Shown: positions 1 through 8,682 of the stretch, piece after piece | Position numbering within the stretch: the first letter of the stretch is position 1 | Layout of the letters: each line of letters opens with the position of its first letter | NCBI RefSeq assembly: GCF_003284935.1 | Contig: NZ_QMEV01000001.1 | Coordinates: 149,702 to 213,701, forward strand | DNA from: Mycobacterium colombiense | Lineage (GTDB): Bacteria > Actinomycetota > Actinomycetes > Mycobacteriales > Mycobacteriaceae | Direction of reading: 5' to 3' | DNA length: 64,000 nt | Notes under the pieces: model-generated | The model's database searches: none | What the model saw: the letters and a program-made list of their open reading frames with translations, nothing else | What the model was told of the DNA's origin: nothing | Position numbers and translations under genes: made by a program

Positions 1-2122
1 GCCGAACGTCCCGCATCGCCTCGTACACCTGGGAGCTGACGTAGATGCCCGGTTGCGGTGCGCCACTGTGCATTTGATAGGCCAGGCTGACCGCGCCGCC
101 CCACATGTCATAGACCAGGCCGGACCGTCCGACTAGCCCGCTGACCACGTTGCCCGTGTTGACTCCGACGCGCAGACCCAGCTGGTGCGCCGCCTGGCTG
201 TTGAACCGATCGATGATGCGACCGATCTCCAGGGCGAAGTCGACGGCGCGGTGGATGCTGTCCAGCCGCGGTGTGACCACGCCACAACTGGCGAGATAGC
301 CGTTGTGGAACGTGCGGATCCGTTCGACGCCAAGGGCTTCGGCGGCCGAATCGAATTGCCGGAAGAGGTCGTTGACGGTCGCGACCAATTCGTCTTCCGG
401 CACGTCGCTGGAGACCTCGTCCAGGCCGACGATGTCGGCATAGATGACGGCCACATCCTGATGTTTCTGGGCGATGGTCTCCTCGCCCTCGCGGTAGCGT
501 CGCACCACCGACTCGGGCATCAGCGCCAGCAACAGCCGGTCGTTTTCCCGGCGCTGCTCGTTGAGCAGCTCCTCCTTGATGGCCAGGTTTCGGCTCATCT
601 CGTTGAAAGCGGCTGTGAGGTCACCGATTTCGTCGCGTCGCACGACGGGGATGTTGATCTCGTAGTCACCGGAGCTGATCTTGCGGGTGCCTTCCTCGAG
701 GCGTCGGACCGGCCGTACCGCGGCCTGGGCGACCAACATCGAGGCGACGCAGATGGCGAAGATCATCGCGGCGACCGCGATCACCAGCGTCTTGCTGAAC
801 CTGCCGAGCCGGGCGAACGCGTCGGAGTTGTCGCGGGTCGCGAGGATCGACCAGTGCAGGTCGGAATTGGGGATGCTCAGCGGCGCATAGGCTTCCAGCT
901 CCCTGTTGCCCAGGTAATCGGTGGCGCTCACCACCCCAGTGTCGCCGCGCTGGGCGGCGCGCAGGCCGGTCGTGTCGACGGGTTGCACCAGGGTGGTGGT
1001 GCCCAGCCGCAGCGCCCGGTCCGCCACGTCGGGCGGCGTGCCGGCGTCGATCGCCTGGCGCCGGTAGTCCTTCGGGTCCTCGATGAAATCCCGTGAATCG
1101 GAACGCATCAGGTCGTCGGGGCCCGCCAGATAGGTCTCCGTCGCCGGCCCCATCCCGGCGGCGTCCCAGCGTTTGTCGGCGGTCATGATCTTGTTGATCT
1201 TTGCGACCGGGACCGGCAGTGCCATAACGCCTTCGAATTTGCCGTTCATGCCGACCGGTGACACCACCCAGGCCGTGGGGGTGTCGAGTGCCGGCTGATA
1301 CTGCTGGAAGTCGGTGATCCAGACGAAGTCCAGATCGTTGGAGGCCAACGCTTTCTGGTACGCCTCCTGCAGCTTCGATTCGCGGTACGGGCCGGTCAGG
1401 ATGTTGGTCCCGAGATCGGGACCCTTCAATACGCTGTACACGACATTGCCCTGCATGTCCAACAGCAGCGCGTCCCGATAGTCGAAACGATTGACGATCC
1501 CGCGCATGTAGAAGTCGAAGCGCGCGTTCGCCGCCGACCAGGCACTGCCGTCGCCGGCGTCGAGGACTGGCAGGCCATCGGGGTTCGTTCGGGGGCCGGC
1601 GGTGTAGTGCGCCTGAATGTATTTCTGCGCGTTGGAACTTGGCAGGACGGCCCTGATGTCGATGGTGTCCCCGGTGATCTGCTTGATCGGCTTGATCATG
1701 TCGTTGTCGTAGTAATTGACCAGCGACTGCTGTTGTTCCGGCGTGATCGTCGCGTTGTTCAATTGAGCGAAGTCCGCTGTGAGGGCCGTCGTCGCCTGGG
1801 TGATGCCGAATCCGCCGCTCCAGGTGACCAGCGAATTCGACACCTCGCGGAACAGCGCCTGCACCGCTCGCTTCTGCAGTTCGCGCATCTCGATCAAGCG
1901 TTCGGACTCGACCTGCCGCAACGCGTTACGGCCGGAGACGGCCCCGATGAGGCCGATCACCGCCACACCCAAAATGCTCGACAGCAGCATGGTGATCAAG
2001 ATCTTGGACTGGATGCCGAACCGGAAGCGGTCCAGGGCGCGCCGCCGCGCGCGCTTTGCGGCCGGTTGCGCCGGGCCGGGATCGGTATGGGGTTCAGCGT
2101 CCGTTAACTCGCTCGTGGTCAA
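1..2122 (-). CDS. Membrane receptor-type class III adenylate/guanylate cyclase-like protein, partial (3' end outside window)
   Basis: About 707 residues are visible; the C-terminus is cut by the left edge. A TTG start at 2122 follows an AAGGG-type ribosome site; no ATG or GTG lies in frame nearby. Order: Arg-rich cytoplasmic N-terminus, membrane helix at about 40-62, a long extracytoplasmic sensor (Cache-like), second helix at about 442-466, HAMP linker, then a class III cyclase domain from about 555 (ADIVGLDEVS). The same layout occurs in M. tuberculosis Rv2435c, also next to rbsK. The catalytic domain is degenerate: the first metal Asp is present, but the Gly-Asp of the second metal motif reads FHNGY, and the transition-state Asn and Arg positions read Ser and Gln (AVSLAYQM). 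It may sense a ligand without efficient cyclase activity; that is inference. Confidence 0.88.
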   Translation of the reverse strand, partial: MTTSELTDAEPHTDPGPAQPAAKRARRRALDRFRFGIQSKILITMLLSSILGVAVIGLIGAVSGRNALRQVESERLIEMRELQKRAVQALFREVSNSLVTWSGGFGITQATTALTADFAQLNNATITPEQQQSLVNYYDNDMIKPIKQITGDTIDIRAVLPSSNAQKYIQAHYTAGPRTNPDGLPVLDAGDGSAWSAANARFDFYMRGIVNRFDYRDALLLDMQGNVVYSVLKGPDLGTNILTGPYRESKLQEAYQKALASNDLDFVWITDFQQYQPALDTPTAWVVSPVGMNGKFEGVMALPVPVAKINKIMTADKRWDAAGMGPATETYLAGPDDLMRSDSRDFIEDPKDYRRQAIDAGTPPDVADRALRLGTTTLVQPVDTTGLRAAQRGDTGVVSATDYLGNRELEAYAPLSIPNSDLHWSILATRDNSDAFARLGRFSKTLVIAVAAMIFAICVASMLVAQAAVRPVRRLEEGTRKISSGDYEINIPVVRRDEIGDLTAAFNEMSRNLAIKEELLNEQRRENDRLLLALMPESVVRRYREGEETIAQKHQDVAVIYADIVGLDEVSSDVPEDELVATVNDLFRQFDSAAEALGVERIRTFHNGYLASCGVVTPRLDSIHRAVDFALEIGRIIDRFNSQAAHQLGLRVGVNTGNVVSGLVGRSGLVYDMWGGAVSLAYQMHSGAPQPGIYVSSQVYEAMRDVR

Positions 2123-2278
2123 TCGCCTGCCCTTTTCTCATTCGATCCAGCACCCCTAACGCAGCAGAATATCGCGCGGACATCGAGATATTCGGCGTTT
2201 GCCGTGACGCGATTCCGCGTCGGAAGTGGCGGCGACTCTGGCGTGCTTTGCCCTCCCGGCCCGACTAACGTCGGCGGC

Positions 2279-3157
2279 ATGGCGCGCGTTTGTGTAGTGG
2301 GCAGCGTGAATCTCGATCTGTCGCTGGGCGTCGACGCCCTTCCACGGCCTGGCGAAACGGTTTTGGCGTCGTCGTTGACGCACGCCCCCGGCGGCAAGGG
2401 CGGCAATCAGGCGGTGGCGGCGGCGCGCGCGGGCGCGCGGGTGCAGTTCGTCGGGGCGCTCGGCGACGACGCGGCCGCCGGTCAACTGCGCTCGCATCTC
2501 GAGGCCAACGGCGTCGGGTTGGACGGGGTCGTCGAAATCCCCGGGCCCAGCGGCACGGCCATCGTGGTGGTCGACGCCAACGCCGAGAACACCATCGTGG
2601 TGGCCCCGGGCGCCAACGGTCGTTTCACGCTCAGCGGCGACCGCGCCCGCTCGGTCGTCGGCGACTGCGATGTGATGTTGACCCAGCTCGAGATTCCGGT
2701 GCCCACGGCGGTCGCCGCCGCGCAACGCGCGCGTTCGGCCGGGGCGGTCGTCCTCGTGAACGCTTCGCCGGCCGGTCAGGACCACGACTCGTTGAGTGAC
2801 CTGGCGGCCGCCGCGGACGTGGTGATCACCAACGAAGAGGAAGCCGACGAATGGTCATGGCGTCCAGATCATTTGGTGGTCACGCTGGGCGCGCACGGCG
2901 CCCGCTACGTGGGCACGGACGGCGAGTACACGGTCCCGGCCCCGGAGGTCGATCCGGTGGACACCACCGGGGCCGGCGACGTGTTCGCCGGCGTGCTGGC
3001 CGCGCATTGGCCATCCCATCCAGGTTCGCGGGATCAGCGTCGGCTCGCGTTGCAGCGTGCGTGCGCGGCGGGTGCGCTGGCGACGCTGGTCGCGGGCGCC
3101 GGTGATTGCGCACCGGACGCCGGCGCGATCGAGAAGGCACTGCGGGGTGCGTCCTAG
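2279..3157 (+). CDS. rbsK: Ribokinase (PfkB family)
   Basis: 292 residues. It phosphorylates D-ribose at O5 with ATP, feeding ribose into pentose-phosphate and nucleotide metabolism. The N-terminal PfkB signature GGKGGNQA lies near residues 38-45 and the C-terminal DTTGAGDVFAGVLA motif carries the catalytic Asp. The start is ATG 2279, giving MARVCVVGSVNLDL, the usual start of the family; the open frame extends upstream to 2204 but adds non-conserved sequence. It is divergent from the cyclase gene, with 156 bp between the two starts. No ribose transporter is visible nearby. Orthologue of Rv2436 by synteny (from memory). Confidence 0.93.
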   Translation: MARVCVVGSVNLDLSLGVDALPRPGETVLASSLTHAPGGKGGNQAVAAARAGARVQFVGALGDDAAAGQLRSHLEANGVGLDGVVEIPGPSGTAIVVVDANAENTIVVAPGANGRFTLSGDRARSVVGDCDVMLTQLEIPVPTAVAAAQRARSAGAVVLVNASPAGQDHDSLSDLAAAADVVITNEEEADEWSWRPDHLVVTLGAHGARYVGTDGEYTVPAPEVDPVDTTGAGDVFAGVLAAHWPSHPGSRDQRRLALQRACAAGALATLVAGAGDCAPDAGAIEKALRGAS

Positions 3158-3288
3158 CCGTTCCGACCCGACCTGGGTCACCGCGCTGACCTGCGGTTGG
3201 CAGTGTTTGGCAGCGGGCGGCGTCGATCTGGCAGCGGCTGGAGAGCAGCGTCGACGGTGATCGCAGTCCGCCTTGAGAAAGGAACATC

Positions 3289-3696
3289 ATGTCCGCTATC
3301 ACGATTGACCGCACGGGTACCCGGGACGGCTTGCTTCGCCTCGCCATGCGCGCCGACGCCGCCATCAGCGGGCTGGTCGGTCTGGCCGGGCTCCCGTTCG
3401 CCGGCTGGCTCGCCGACCTTTCGGGCACCACAAAGGCCTTCGAGTACGGCATGGCCGCGTTCTTGATCGCTTACGGCGTGGTGGTCTTCGGGCTGGCCAC
3501 GTTGCCCTCGGTGCGGCGCGCCGGCATGGCCGTCATCATCGGCAACGTGGCATACACGGTGGCCGCAATCGTTCTGGTGCTCGCGGACGTCTTCCCGCTG
3601 ACGTCGGCCGGTGTGGTGCTGAACCTGGCGGCCGGCGTGGGCACCCTGGTGTTCGCGGAAGTGCAGTATCAGGGCTGGCGTCGCGCCAGGGCCTGA
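3289..3696 (+). CDS. Small four-helix integral membrane protein
   Basis: 135 residues with four hydrophobic segments (about 25-45, 55-75, 80-100 and 105-125) and a short charged C-terminus (QGWRRARA). The ATG at 3289 is preceded by a GAAAGGA ribosome site. It lies downstream of rbsK on the same strand, where M. tuberculosis has Rv2437. No catalytic motif is visible, so the function is unknown. It ends at a strong hairpin facing nadE. Confidence 0.8.
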   Translation: MSAITIDRTGTRDGLLRLAMRADAAISGLVGLAGLPFAGWLADLSGTTKAFEYGMAAFLIAYGVVVFGLATLPSVRRAGMAVIIGNVAYTVAAIVLVLADVFPLTSAGVVLNLAAGVGTLVFAEVQYQGWRRARA

Positions 3697-3711
3697 ACCG
3701 AAACGCCGCGG

Positions 3712-3735
3712 GCCCGCCCGGTGATCCGGGCGGGC
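3712..3735. terminator. Bidirectional hairpin terminator between converging genes
   Basis: A perfect 10-bp GC stem (3712-3721 with 3726-3735) around a TGAT loop lies between the stop codons of the membrane protein and nadE. It has no T-run, as is usual for mycobacterial terminators. Confidence 0.65.
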
Positions 3736-3750
3736 TCGTGAGCCCGCAGG

Positions 3751-5793
3751 CTAATCCTTGGGGACTTCGCGTTCGATCTCGTCGAGCCAGATGCGTGCGG
3801 ACATGTCGGATGGCGCGCGCCAATCCCCCCGCGGCGACAGCGAACCGCCGTGCGACACCTTGGGCCCGTTGGGCAGCGCCGAGCGTTTGAACTGGCTGAA
3901 CGAATAGAACCGCTGCACGAACACCTGCAGCCAGTGCCGGATTTCCTTGAGCGTGTAGGACGGCCGCTTGTCCTCGGGGAAGCCGGGCGGCCAGATGCCG
4001 TGGTCGGGATCGTGCCAGGCGTGCCAGGCCAAAAACGCGATCTTGGACGGCCGGAATCCGAAGCGCAGCACGTGGAACAGCGAAAAGTCTTGCAGGGCAA
4101 ACGGTCCCACCTTTGCCTCGCTGCTCTGCAGCTCTTCTTCCTCGCCGCTGGGAACCAGTTCCGGGGTGATCTCGGTGTCGAGCACCGACTGCAGCACCTC
4201 GCTGACCTCCGGCTCGAACTGTTCCGACGAGATCACCCAACGGATCAAGTGCTGGACGAGCGTTTTGGGCACTCCGGCATTGACGTTGTAGTGCGACATC
4301 TGGTCGCCCACACCGTATGTCGACCAGCCCAGCCCCAGCTCGGACAGATCACCGGTGCCCAGCACGATGCCGCCGCGCTGGTTGGCCAGCCGGAACAGGT
4401 AATCGGTGCGCAAACCGGCCTGAACGTTTTCGAAGGTGACGTCGTACACCTTCTCGCCGCGCGCGAAGGGGTGATCCATCTCCTTGAGCATCAGCTCCGC
4501 GCTCTGGCGAATGTCGATCTCGGCGAACGTCACACCCAGCGTGCGGCACAACTCGGACGCGTTGCGCTTGGTGCGGTCGCCGGTGGCGAAGCCGGGCAGC
4601 GTGAACGCCAGAATGTCGCTGCGCGGCCGTTGTTCGCGATCCATCGCGCGGGCGGCCACGATCAGGGCGTGCGTCGAGTCCAGCCCACCGGAAATCCCGA
4701 TGACCACCTTCGGGAAATCCAGCGCGCGCAACCGCTGTTCGAGGCCGGCTACCTGGATGTTGTAGCCCTCGAAGCAATCCTGTTCCAGCCGTTGCGGATC
4801 GGCCGGCACGAAGGGGAAGCGCTCGATGTCGCGCCGCAGTCCGATGTCGCCGCCGGGTGGGTCCAACCGGAACTCGATGTGCCGGTACGCGTCCGTCGTC
4901 GTCCGGTGGTGGAGCCGGTTGTCGTCGAAGGTGCCCATCCGCAGCCGCTCCGAGCGGAGCAATTCGACGTCGACGTCGGCGATGCTGCGCCGCTCCCCCT
5001 TGGGGAAGCGCTCCGACTGGGCCAGCATCACGCCGTTTTCGAACACCATGGTCTGACCGTCCCAGGCCAGATCCGTCGTCGATTCGCCTTCCCCGGCAGC
5101 CGAATAGACGTAGGCGGCCAGGCAGCGCGACGACGCTGAACGCGCCAGCAGGCAGCGGTCCTCGGCGCGCCCGATGGTGATCGGGCTGCCGGACAGGTTG
5201 GCCAGCACCGTCGCGCCCGCCAGCGCGGCCTCGGCGCTGGGCGGAATCGGGACGAACATGTCCTCGCAGATCTCCACGTGCAGCACGAAGCCGGGCACGT
5301 CGGAAGCCGCGAAGAGCAGGTCGGGACCGAACGGCGCCTCGACGCCCGCCAGCCGGATGGTGCCGCGCTCGTCGTCGCCGGGTGCGATCTGGCGGCGCTC
5401 GTAGAACTCCCGATAGGTGGGCAGGTAGGACTTCGGCGCCACCCCGAGCACGGCGCCGCGGTGGATCACCACGGCCGTGTTGTAGATCCGGTGCCGATGA
5501 CGCAGCGGGGCGCCGACGACCAGCACCGGCAGCAGCTCGGCCGACGCCGCAACGATCTCGTCGATGGCCTTTTCGACGTCATCGAGCAAGAGATCCTGCA
5601 GCACGATGTCCTCGATGGAATACCCGGACAGCGTCAGCTCCGGGAAGACGGCTAGCGCGACCGCGTCGTCGTGGCACTCCTGGGCGATCCGCAGGACGGT
5701 CTCGGCGTTGGCGGCCGGGTCACTGATGGCGGTGTGGTGGGTGCATGCGGCGACGCGGACGAAGCCCTGGCTGTAAGCGTTGTAAAAGTCCAT
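3751..5793 (-). CDS. nadE: Glutamine-dependent NAD+ synthetase
   Basis: 680 residues, the full length of the mycobacterial enzyme. It makes NAD+ from nicotinate adenine dinucleotide, ATP and glutamine, the last step of both de novo and Preiss-Handler routes. The N-terminal nitrilase-type glutaminase domain has the catalytic Glu (FPELTLSGYS, E52) and the Cys in VEICEDMF. The C-terminal synthetase domain has the ATP pyrophosphatase loop GISGGLDSTHA. The ATG at 5793 gives MDFYNAYSQGFVRVAACTH, as in Rv2438c. It is divergent from the hydrolase at 5853, separated by 59 bp, so the two promoters must lie very close together. Confidence 0.97.
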   Translation of the reverse strand: MDFYNAYSQGFVRVAACTHHTAISDPAANAETVLRIAQECHDDAVALAVFPELTLSGYSIEDIVLQDLLLDDVEKAIDEIVAASAELLPVLVVGAPLRHRHRIYNTAVVIHRGAVLGVAPKSYLPTYREFYERRQIAPGDDERGTIRLAGVEAPFGPDLLFAASDVPGFVLHVEICEDMFVPIPPSAEAALAGATVLANLSGSPITIGRAEDRCLLARSASSRCLAAYVYSAAGEGESTTDLAWDGQTMVFENGVMLAQSERFPKGERRSIADVDVELLRSERLRMGTFDDNRLHHRTTTDAYRHIEFRLDPPGGDIGLRRDIERFPFVPADPQRLEQDCFEGYNIQVAGLEQRLRALDFPKVVIGISGGLDSTHALIVAARAMDREQRPRSDILAFTLPGFATGDRTKRNASELCRTLGVTFAEIDIRQSAELMLKEMDHPFARGEKVYDVTFENVQAGLRTDYLFRLANQRGGIVLGTGDLSELGLGWSTYGVGDQMSHYNVNAGVPKTLVQHLIRWVISSEQFEPEVSEVLQSVLDTEITPELVPSGEEEELQSSEAKVGPFALQDFSLFHVLRFGFRPSKIAFLAWHAWHDPDHGIWPPGFPEDKRPSYTLKEIRHWLQVFVQRFYSFSQFKRSALPNGPKVSHGGSLSPRGDWRAPSDMSARIWLDEIEREVPKD

Positions 5794-5852
5794 CGCCCTT
5801 CCATTGTCGTCGCGGGCGTGTCAACTCGCCGCCGCCGGGTATCCCCGACGAC

Positions 5853-6398
5853 ATGAGCGACACTGCGGTCCTGGTAGTCGACATGATGAACACGTATCAG
5901 CATCCCGACGCTGAAAATCTAATACCCAATGTCGAGAAGATCATCGAGCCTTTGAGCGATTTGGTTCGCCGGGCCCGCGAAGCCGACGGCGTCGACCTGG
6001 TCTACGTCAACGACAACTACGGTGATTTCACCGCGCACTTCTCCGACATCGTCCGGTCCGCATGCGACGGGGCCAGGCCCGATCTGGTGAAGCCGATCCT
6101 GCCGTCCGACGAGTGCCGCGTGATGACCAAGGTCCGCCACAGCGCGTTTTATGCCACGGCGCTGGCGTATCTGCTGGGCAGGCTGGAGACCAAGCGGTTG
6201 ATCATCGCCGGGCAGGTCACCGAGCAATGCATCCTCTACACCGCCCTGGACGCGTACGTGCGCCACTTCCCCGTGGTGATCCCGACCGATGCCGTCGCGC
6301 ACATCGATCCCGACCTGGGCGCCGCGGCCTGCAAGATGATGGAACAGAACATGTCCGCCGAGCTCACGACGGCCGCGGACTGCCTCGGCTCGGCCTGA
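5853..6398 (+). CDS. Isochorismatase-family cysteine hydrolase
   Basis: 181 residues. The isochorismatase/nicotinamidase fold is shown by the triad Asp10 (VVDMMN), Lys93 (MTKVRHSAF) and Cys126 (GQVTEQCILYTALDAY), with the usual Val-Thr before the nucleophile loop. The metal-binding Asp-x-His motif of PncA nicotinamidases is not evident, so the substrate is not assigned. The start is ATG 5853 (MSDTAVLVVDMM); the frame is open to 5745 but that would run into the nadE start. It is followed 55 bp later by a sirtuin gene on the same strand and sits back-to-back with nadE, a context that suggests NAD or amide metabolism. Confidence 0.88.
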   Translation: MSDTAVLVVDMMNTYQHPDAENLIPNVEKIIEPLSDLVRRAREADGVDLVYVNDNYGDFTAHFSDIVRSACDGARPDLVKPILPSDECRVMTKVRHSAFYATALAYLLGRLETKRLIIAGQVTEQCILYTALDAYVRHFPVVIPTDAVAHIDPDLGAAACKMMEQNMSAELTTAADCLGSA

Positions 6399-6453
6399 TC
6401 GTCCTCTTCGGCGGTCAGACATCGTCGCACGACGACTCCGTACTCTGGACAAG

Positions 6454-7302
6454 GTGACCGCCGCCTGCGCAGAATCCCCGGAACTGGTCACGGTGTTGGC
6501 CGGGCGCCGGATTGCGGTGCTGACGGGCGCGGGCATGTCCACCGATTCGGGCATCCCCGATTACCGCGGGCCCGATTCGCCGCCCGGCAATCCCATGACC
6601 ATCCGCCAGTTCACCGGCGATCCGGCGTTTCGGCAGCGATATTGGGCACGCAACCACGTCGGTTGGCGCCACATGGACGACACGCTGCCCAACGCCGGCC
6701 ACCGGGCGCTGGCCGCGCTGGAGGACGCGTCGGTGGTCACCGGCGTGATCACCCAGAACGTCGACCTGTTGCACTCCAAGGCGGGCAGCCGAAACGTCAT
6801 CAACCTGCACGGCACCTACGCGCAGGTGATCTGCTTGAGCTGCGGATCCACCGTGGCCCGCGCCGCGTTGGCCGAACGGCTCGAAGCGCTCAACCCCGGA
6901 TTCATCGAGCGCGCCGAAGCCATCGGCGGGCTGGCGGTGGCACCCGACGCCGACGCCGTCGTCGCGGATACCGCGTCGTTCCGGTATCTGGATTGCGAGC
7001 GCTGCGGCGGCATGCTCAAGCCCGACATCGTCTACTTCGGCGAAAGCGTCCCCAAAGACGTTGTGGCACAAGCATATACATTGGTCGAGGAGGCGGATGC
7101 GCTGCTGGTCGCCGGCTCGTCGCTGACCGTGTTCTCCGGCTACCGGTTTGTGCGGCACGCCGCCGCGCTGGGCATCCCGGTGGCCATCGTCAACCGCGGC
7201 GGTACCCGCGGCGACGACCTGGCCACCGTCAAGGTCGATGGCGGCTGCTCGGAGCTGATGGTCCTGCTCGCCGACGAGTTAGCGCCGCTGGCAACGCATT
7301 AG
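6454..7302 (+). CDS. NAD-dependent protein deacylase, class II (SIRT4-like) sirtuin
   Basis: 282 residues. Sir2 enzymes remove acyl groups from lysine using NAD+, releasing nicotinamide and O-acyl-ADP-ribose. The NAD-binding [15 protein letters not shown] is at 25-39, TQNVDLLH at 100-107, the catalytic His119 is in NLHGTY, and two Cys pairs (CLSC, CERC) make the zinc site. The TQNVDxLH pattern and the following KAG match class II sirtuins such as SIRT4 rather than the class III CobB type. GTG start at 6454. It ends 4 bp inside the converging P450 gene. A second sirtuin elsewhere in the genome would be expected (Rv1151c type), which is inference. Confidence 0.93.
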   Translation: MTAACAESPELVTVLAGRRIAVLTGAGMSTDSGIPDYRGPDSPPGNPMTIRQFTGDPAFRQRYWARNHVGWRHMDDTLPNAGHRALAALEDASVVTGVITQNVDLLHSKAGSRNVINLHGTYAQVICLSCGSTVARAALAERLEALNPGFIERAEAIGGLAVAPDADAVVADTASFRYLDCERCGGMLKPDIVYFGESVPKDVVAQAYTLVEEADALLVAGSSLTVFSGYRFVRHAAALGIPVAIVNRGGTRGDDLATVKVDGGCSELMVLLADELAPLATH

Positions 7303-8576
7303 AAGGTGCACGGCATGCTGCGGATGGCGTGCACGAAGTTGCCCGCCAGGTAGGACGGCTCGCCCGCCTGGATGTCGGGCAGTTGACGGAACAGCTCGCC
7401 GAACACGGCCCGCAGCTGCGCGCGGGCGACGTGCGCACCGAGGCAGAAATGCAGCCCGCCGCCGCCGAAGCCGACGTGGGGATTGGGGTCGCGGCTCAAG
7501 TCCAGACGCTCCGGATGGTCGAACACCTCGGTGTCCCAGTTGCCGGACGGATAGAACATGACCACCTTCTCCCCCGCCCGGATGGTCTGACCGCCCAGCT
7601 CGATATCCGTTGCCGCGGTGCGGCGGAAGGTCATGACCGGCGTCGCCCAGCGGATGAACTCCTCGATAGCCGTGCCGATTCGGTTGTCGAAATCCTCGAG
7701 CAGCCATGCCTTTTGGTCGGGAAAATCGGTGAGTGCCCGCAGGGTATGACTGATGGTCTGGCGGGTGGTGTCGTTGCCCGCCACGGAGAGCAGGACGAAG
7801 AACGCCGCCACCTCCGCGTCCTGAAGCCGGTCGCCGTCGACTTCGGCGGTGACGAGGCTGCTGATCAGGTCGTCGCCCGGGTGCTCGCGACGCTCGGTGG
7901 CCAGCGCGCCGACGACTTGATGCAGGTACAGCTGGTTTTCCACCAGGACTTCCATCGCCGGGCGGCCGCCGAGGAATTCCGGGTCCGCCCAGGAGACCAG
8001 GGCGTCGGTGGCGTGCGCCATGCGCTCGCGCTCGGATTCCGGGATCCCCATCATGTCCGAGAGGGTGCGGATGGGCAGTTCCTTGGCGCAGTGGTCGACG
8101 AAATCGGCGCCGCTGCCGGCGGATCGCAGCTCTTTCACGATGGTGGTGGCGTTGGCCTTGATCGAGTCCTCGATGCGGCGGACCTGGCGGGGGCTCAGCG
8201 CGGCGTGGGCGAGCTTGCGCAGCTTGGTGTGTCGCGGCGGGTCCATCGCCAGAAAGGATTGCGACGCCTCGAGCAACTCGACCGGGATGCTCTCGAACAT
8301 CACGCCCTGGCCGGACAGGAAGACGTCGTTGTTGCGGCTCACCGCGACGATGTCGGCGCGCCGGGTGACCGCCCAGAAGCCGGGATCGGCCGGATCGGGC
8401 ATCAGCGAATCCTCGACCGGGGGATGCCAGCTGACCGGCCGCTCGGCCCGCAGCACCGCGAAGGAGCGTTCCCGATCCGCGGCCGTGGTGGACCAGAACG
8501 CCCGCGACGACAGATCGATCTCGTCGTAGGCCCGACCGGACTTGTCGGTCCCGGACTTACCCGTCAGCACGGCCAT
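7299..8576 (-). CDS. Cytochrome P450
   Basis: 425 residues. A haem-thiolate monooxygenase: the I-helix motif AGNDTT is near 265, the K-helix ExxR is in EEFIRWATP, and the haem-binding loop FGGGGLHFCLGAH holds the Cys ligand at 378. The general sequence resembles the mycobacterial CYP124/125/142 sterol and lipid hydroxylase group; the exact subfamily is not certain. The ATG at 8576 has a good GGAGG ribosome site. It is divergent from a TetR regulator, with a palindrome between them, which suggests ligand-controlled expression. No ferredoxin or reductase gene is adjacent. I recall no P450 at this position in M. tuberculosis. Confidence 0.95.
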   Translation of the reverse strand: MAVLTGKSGTDKSGRAYDEIDLSSRAFWSTTAADRERSFAVLRAERPVSWHPPVEDSLMPDPADPGFWAVTRRADIVAVSRNNDVFLSGQGVMFESIPVELLEASQSFLAMDPPRHTKLRKLAHAALSPRQVRRIEDSIKANATTIVKELRSAGSGADFVDHCAKELPIRTLSDMMGIPESERERMAHATDALVSWADPEFLGGRPAMEVLVENQLYLHQVVGALATERREHPGDDLISSLVTAEVDGDRLQDAEVAAFFVLLSVAGNDTTRQTISHTLRALTDFPDQKAWLLEDFDNRIGTAIEEFIRWATPVMTFRRTAATDIELGGQTIRAGEKVVMFYPSGNWDTEVFDHPERLDLSRDPNPHVGFGGGGLHFCLGAHVARAQLRAVFGELFRQLPDIQAGEPSYLAGNFVHAIRSMPCTF

Positions 8577-8632
8577 GGTGGTGATCCTCCGTCTCGTATG
8601 ACCCCGGTCACAGGCTCCCCGCGACGATATGC

Positions 8633-8649
8633 CTAGACACTGTGTCTAG
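8633..8649. promoter_or_regulatory. Perfect 17-bp palindrome, candidate TetR operator
   Basis: CTAGACACTGTGTCTAG consists of two perfect 8-bp arms around one T. It lies 33 bp upstream of the TetR ATG and 56 bp upstream of the P450 ATG, where a shared operator would control both divergent promoters. Binding by the adjacent TetR protein is inferred from position and symmetry. Confidence 0.7.
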
Positions 8650-8682
8650 TCAACGTGTCAATATCTCGGTTATGCTCGGCCC

